A stretch of 64,000 bases of DNA, from contig JAEUTP010000008.1 of the NCBI GenBank assembly GCA_016787705.1, positions 62,001-126,000 of the forward strand, given 5' to 3'. This stretch comes from Bacteroidia bacterium. GTDB lineage: Bacteria > Bacteroidota > Bacteroidia > B-17B0 > Aurantibacillaceae. Below the pieces are notes generated by a model, which was not told where the DNA came from, made no database searches, and saw only the letters and a list, made by a program, of their open reading frames with translations. Numbering within the stretch: position 1 is the stretch's first letter; every line of letters starts with the position of its first letter. Of this stretch, positions 60,453 through 64,000 are shown one piece after another. The translations under genes and the position numbers were made by a program.

Positions 60453-63370
60453 TATTGCTCCAATTCAATTGTTATTTTAGTTCCTGTACTTTTTGGATCC
60501 AGCTCCGATTTATCTATCATGGTTACCTTTTGGCTCTTACCTGATAATTTAGAATTAATTTCTAAAATGGTTTTAATGGTACTGGTGCCTAAAGATTTAT
60601 GTCCGGTTTTTGCGTGTTCTTTTGCTTTCATCAATCCAATACCATCGTCTTCTATGGTGATGAATAATTTATTTTTATTTTCTTTTTTAAAGGTTACCCA
60701 TAAAGTACCGTGCGAATGTTTTGGCAAGATGCCATGTATGATACAATTCTCTACATGAGGTTGAATGATCATGTTAGGGATCTTTATTTCGGCGCCATTT
60801 AATTGCTCATCCAGGTTAATCACATAATCAAATTTATTTTTAAAACGTTCTTTTTCCAGCTCTAAATAATAAGTTAAGCGCGAGATCTCATCATTCAAAG
60901 TAATATCACTTTGCGAAGCCTTTTCAATGATCATACGAATTAAACGTGAGAATTTTGCAAGATATTCACTTGCCTTTAAGCTGTTATTAGTATTAATATA
61001 ATTTTGAATAGATGTTAATGAATTAAATATAAAGTGTGGACTCAACAAGGCATTCATTGCCTGGTGTTTTAATAAATTAACCTGCTGCTCTTCCTGCAAG
61101 CGCCTGGTTGCTTTTAATTTTACTCTTTTTACCCAAACAAAACTTATGCCGCTTATTAATAACAAGCCGCCAATTGTAAATAACCAATAGATCCATTGCG
61201 TTTCGGTTAATTTTTGTTCTTTTTTAATTAAGACAACAGCATTCGGACTCCAGGTAATATTATCTACCGAGGCGGAAATTTCTATCTTGTGTTTGCCACC
61301 TTCAATAGATCCCAATTCAAAAGATGTATTCTCTATAACCTTCCAATCGCCGTCATCTCTACGGTAACGGTAATATTGTTTACCCGGTTTATTAAAGAAA
61401 GGACTGTAAAAATAAATGGAAATATCACTTTGATCGGCACCTAAAGCAACCGTATCGCTGGTGGTGTTTAAATTTTTACCATCAACATATATATAATTTA
61501 TTACTACGGGTTTTAAGGTAGGATCAAAACCGGTTATATCCTTTAATGTGGCAATAGATATGCCGCGCGCTGTAGAGATACACACATTTTGTTCGTTCAA
61601 AGTAATATCGTTAATAGAATTAGAGGGTAAGCCGTTTGATTTATTTAAAATTTTTATTGGCTGAAGATCTTTATCACAAATAAAAACGCCATCTAAAGTT
61701 CCCAACCATATTTGCCCATTAAATTCTTTTATCTTTTTTACACCGTTTAATCGCAAATTACCAACCTGCTGTATTAATTTTTTTGCGCGCACATCGGTAA
61801 TGCCCGCTTCGTGAGCAGCATATAATCTGCCGTTAATTAAGGCAATATCGTTTATCTTATAATTTAATTCAGGGCTAACTACTGCATTATATTTTTTACT
61901 TTTAAAATCGTAAACAAAAAAACCGGTGCTTGTTGCAACAAATAACGAATCATTATTTTTTAATAAAGCATTTACCGATACACGATAATCCGGAAAAGAA
62001 ATGAGTGTATCTAATGTTTTTGAAGCATCCTCATTACACAATAAAATATTTGCCTGCCAATCGGCAGCAATACTCTTATTATTCTCTAAAGGCAAAAATT
62101 GTTTTACAATAATTGGTTTAAAGCGATAGATCTTTTTTGAATCGGAAAATAACGACGGACTCATGTCAAACTGGCTGCGTTTATAATAATAAATTACACC
62201 ATTTACTTCGCTAATGCCGTTAATAGGTTCGGTAATAAATTCATCCGGATGCGATAAGATCTTGGTTTGATTGTTATTGATGTTCAAACCAAACAAACCA
62301 TTGCTGGTAGCGGCAAATAATAAATTCTGTTTAAAAAAAACTTCATTTACATTTAATACTTTACCACGGTAATTAAAATTAATAGAATTAAAGAAAGGGT
62401 TCTGAATAAAATAAACGCCATCGCTGTAAGTGCCTATCCAGATATTTTGGGTCTTATCTTTATAAATACAATTAATAAGCGTTGGTGGAATTCCTAAAAT
62501 ATCAAATACATCATAGGTAATTTCGTTTTGATATAGATATAAATTCTCATCGGGATAAGATGTGAACCAAATACGGTCATAATCATCAATAAGTATTTTA
62601 TTAATACTCTTTTCTCCGCCTAACTGAAACGTTAAGCCTTTGTTCTTGTATTTTGGTGTGATCTCACGTTCAACTTTGTAGTTATTTACTATTATGATCT
62701 TACCGGCACTGCCAATAACCAACTTTCCATCTTTTGATTGCGCAATAGAATTTATTTTAGATCCTTTTAAAACATCCATTCGTTTTTGCGTGCCATCTGT
62801 TGCATCATACAAGCCATCTGATCTTCCAACCAAAATTTTATTATCCTGTGTTTTAAAAACACAAAAGGCCTGGTTAATATCGTCTTTTTTATTCTTTTTA
62901 AACGCATCGGGCATTTTTTTACCTGTTGCCAAATCAATTATAATTATCCTTATCTGTGCCGTTAATAAATAAGCATACTTATCTGTAATAATAAAATTAT
63001 CAGCTGCGCTGGCATATTTTAAATTTGGTTCGAATTGGTATTTTTTTGTTTTAAGATTAAAGCTGGAGATGCCTTCATCACGAATAGATAAAAGTATTTC
63101 TGCCGAATTTTTTAACGACACGTTTAAGAGTGCGTTGCTTTTTAAACTATCTATATTTAATTTATCGAATTTATACCCATCGTAAAAATAAATACCATTT
63201 TGCGTGGTAAAATACATTAAGCCGTTGGGGTGCTGCTCAATATTAAAAATGTTTGAATTGTTCAATCCCTCTTCGCTTCCTAATTTTTGAAAATTAAAAG
63301 AAGGCGTTTGCGATCTGCCCGATAAAAAAGCAAAAAACAAAAAAAGATATATAAAAAGAGACCTGATAAT
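60452..63370 (-). CDS. Two-component sensor: beta-propeller, Y_Y_Y, LytS-type histidine kinase (second), probable ATT start
   Basis: The protein has about 972 residues. After a signal peptide come Reg_prop propeller repeats (LWxGT/GLPSNSIND-type units), a Y_Y_Y domain with YYRYRRDDGDWK, one membrane helix and a His_kinase domain with LLSPHFIFNSLTSIQNYI (phospho-acceptor His) and a HATPase with EDDGIGL. It is a paralogue of the kinase at 17118-20084. The first canonical start (TTG 63340) gives a signal lacking the charged end; the in-frame upstream codons ATT/ATC AGG TCT (63370) supply it. Its regulator gene lies upstream beyond a terminator. Confidence 0.88.
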   Translation of the reverse strand: MIRSLFIYLFLFFAFLSGRSQTPSFNFQKLGSEEGLNNSNIFNIEQHPNGLMYFTTQNGIYFYDGYKFDKLNIDSLKSNALLNVSLKNSAEILLSIRDEGISSFNLKTKKYQFEPNLKYASAADNFIITDKYAYLLTAQIRIIIIDLATGKKMPDAFKKNKKDDINQAFCVFKTQDNKILVGRSDGLYDATDGTQKRMDVLKGSKINSIAQSKDGKLVIGSAGKIIIVNNYKVEREITPKYKNKGLTFQLGGEKSINKILIDDYDRIWFTSYPDENLYLYQNEITYDVFDILGIPPTLINCIYKDKTQNIWIGTYSDGVYFIQNPFFNSINFNYRGKVLNVNEVFFKQNLLFAATSNGLFGLNINNNQTKILSHPDEFITEPINGISEVNGVIYYYKRSQFDMSPSLFSDSKKIYRFKPIIVKQFLPLENNKSIAADWQANILLCNEDASKTLDTLISFPDYRVSVNALLKNNDSLFVATSTGFFVYDFKSKKYNAVVSPELNYKINDIALINGRLYAAHEAGITDVRAKKLIQQVGNLRLNGVKKIKEFNGQIWLGTLDGVFICDKDLQPIKILNKSNGLPSNSINDITLNEQNVCISTARGISIATLKDITGFDPTLKPVVINYIYVDGKNLNTTSDTVALGADQSDISIYFYSPFFNKPGKQYYRYRRDDGDWKVIENTSFELGSIEGGKHKIEISASVDNITWSPNAVVLIKKEQKLTETQWIYWLFTIGGLLLISGISFVWVKRVKLKATRRLQEEQQVNLLKHQAMNALLSPHFIFNSLTSIQNYINTNNSLKASEYLAKFSRLIRMIIEKASQSDITLNDEISRLTYYLELEKERFKNKFDYVINLDEQLNGAEIKIPNMIIQPHVENCIIHGILPKHSHGTLWVTFKKENKNKLFITIEDDGIGLMKAKEHAKTGHKSLGTSTIKTILEINSKLSGKSQKVTMIDKSELDPKSTGTKITIELEQ

Positions 63371-63420
63371 TTTAAATTAAACTACTTTGCTACACAAAAT
63401 AATCATTAATGTATAAAAAT

Positions 63421-63443
63421 ACAAAAAGCCCGTAAACGGGCTT
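63421..63443 (-). terminator. Terminator of the right-edge LytTR gene
   Basis: Reading leftward, AAGCCCG (63443-63437) pairs with CGGGCTT (63432-63426), followed by a short T-run. It isolates the regulator gene from the sensor gene, which is unusual for the pair. Confidence 0.8.
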
Positions 63444-63466
63444 AGTATTTTAGATGGAATTTTGAA

Positions 63467-64000
63467 TTATTTAGGCGAAACCGACTTGGTTTTAATGAAC
63501 TCCGAAAACTCCTGTATACGGGCTTTACTAACCTGTACATGTGTTCCATCGCTTAATATCACTTCCCCACCTTCGTTATTACTATATTCTTTTACATAAT
63601 TTACATTTATTAAAGCCGAACGGTGTATCCTGAAAAAATCGCTGGTTGGTAAAATAGCCTCAAACTCTTTTAAGGTTTTACTGGCAACAATTTTCTTTTG
63701 TCCGTTCAAAAATAAATTAGTGTAATTATCACTTGCCTCTAACCAAACTATATCTTTAAAATCAACCAATGTAAACCCTTTGCTGTGACTGATCAATACA
63801 ATGTTCTTATCATCTGTTTTTGCTGAAGTTGTTGCCGGTTTGCTTTCGTAATGCTGTACAACTTTACGTATAGCCCCTTGCAGCTCGCTTAACATTAATG
63901 GTTTTAATAAATAATCGGTTGCGCCCGCCTTAACGGCAGTAATGCCATGTTCACTATAAGCTGTTAAAAATACCACGCAAAAATCGCGGTTATAAATACC
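63467..64000 (-). CDS. LytTR-family response regulator (partial)
   Basis: The gene is cut at the right edge, so its N-terminus, including the phospho-acceptor Asp, lies outside the window. The readable part has the end of a receiver domain (VVFLTAYSEHGITAVKAGATDYLLKPL) and a LytTR domain with VWLEASDNYTNLFL, FRIHRSALINVNYVKEY and LSDGTHVQVSKARI. It ends with a stop at 63467. A terminator separates it from the second propeller kinase gene, its likely partner. Confidence 0.88.
   Translation of the reverse strand, partial: GIYNRDFCVVFLTAYSEHGITAVKAGATDYLLKPLMLSELQGAIRKVVQHYESKPATTSAKTDDKNIVLISHSKGFTLVDFKDIVWLEASDNYTNLFLNGQKKIVASKTLKEFEAILPTSDFFRIHRSALINVNYVKEYSNNEGGEVILSDGTHVQVSKARIQEFSEFIKTKSVSPK

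Noticed and set aside
63015..63035. A tRNA T-loop-like GGTTCGAATT
   Set aside because: It lies inside the kinase coding sequence and no cloverleaf arms surround it.

Overview
The window is a typical stretch of a Bacteroidota chromosome (Flavobacteriia/Sphingobacteriia-like; genus not determinable). The evidence is AT-rich DNA, promoters of the TAnnTTTG (-7) type, almost no Shine-Dalgarno sequences, many lipoproteins and signal peptides ending in A-Q, a TonB-dependent receptor, a gliding-motility-type C-terminal domain protein, and Bacteroidota-restricted families (DUF4199, DUF4476, LytS/LytTR kinases with beta-propellers). I see no rRNA, tRNA, CRISPR array, insertion sequence, prophage or plasmid gene. 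One gene is cut by the left edge (1-413) and one by the right edge (63467-64000).

Layout. 1-4.5 kb: partial OmpA-like gene, rpsT, fabD, a barrel protein, alanine dehydrogenase and a lipoprotein behind a sigma-54-type promoter. 5.2-6.8 kb: LuxR-type regulator, DUF4199 and glyoxalase-fold genes with a paired palindromic operator. 6.9-9.9 kb: leftward stress-type cluster (DUF1801, membrane protein, DUF1569, YciI-like) next to a Crp/Fnr regulator whose likely operator lies at about -41. 10-16 kb: leftward housekeeping genes (pckA, DUF423, TPR lipoprotein, def, guaB). 16.3-20.1 kb: propeller histidine kinase plus LytTR regulator. 20.2 kb: idi. 20.8-30.8 kb: a dense signalling island with two multi-PAS kinases, two receiver-only proteins, a HTH/helical-repeat protein, a NarL-type regulator with its kinase and a seven-helix membrane protein. 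30.8-34.1 kb: small unknown genes, a DUF3606 gene behind three tandem palindromes, a SAM-hydroxide adenosyltransferase-like gene and phoH. 34.2-38.7 kb: SpoIIE-type phosphatase divergent from a TonB receptor/YfiR pair. 38.9-46.8 kb: lolA, ftsK, an S15-type hydrolase, a 38-residue Cys-rich microprotein, nnr and a TerC-like gene. 46.9-54.1 kb: small unknowns, GyrI-like proteins around a rhomboid gene, an aminotransferase and a DEAD-box helicase with a structured leader. 54.3-59.4 kb: mannose-1-phosphate guanylyltransferase, DUF4476, haem-binding protein, rho, DUF4199. 59.5-64 kb: a second propeller kinase/LytTR set joined to a gliding-motility-type protein.

The most interesting points are: (1) three secreted-protein genes (TonB receptor, second propeller kinase, gliding-type protein) whose complete signal peptides lie in frame upstream of any ATG/GTG/TTG codon, so ATT or ATC initiation is suggested, one overlapping the preceding stop codon as TAATT; (2) a SpoIIE phosphatase/TonB receptor/YfiR module, a candidate for undescribed cross-envelope signalling; (3) several precise palindromic operators beside plausible cognate regulators; (4) two sigma-54-like promoters; (5) a 12-bp hairpin in the helicase leader; and (6) at least seven types of interspersed palindromic or semi-palindromic intergenic repeats.

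Limits: family names come from reading motifs by eye. No database search, folding or alignment program was run.
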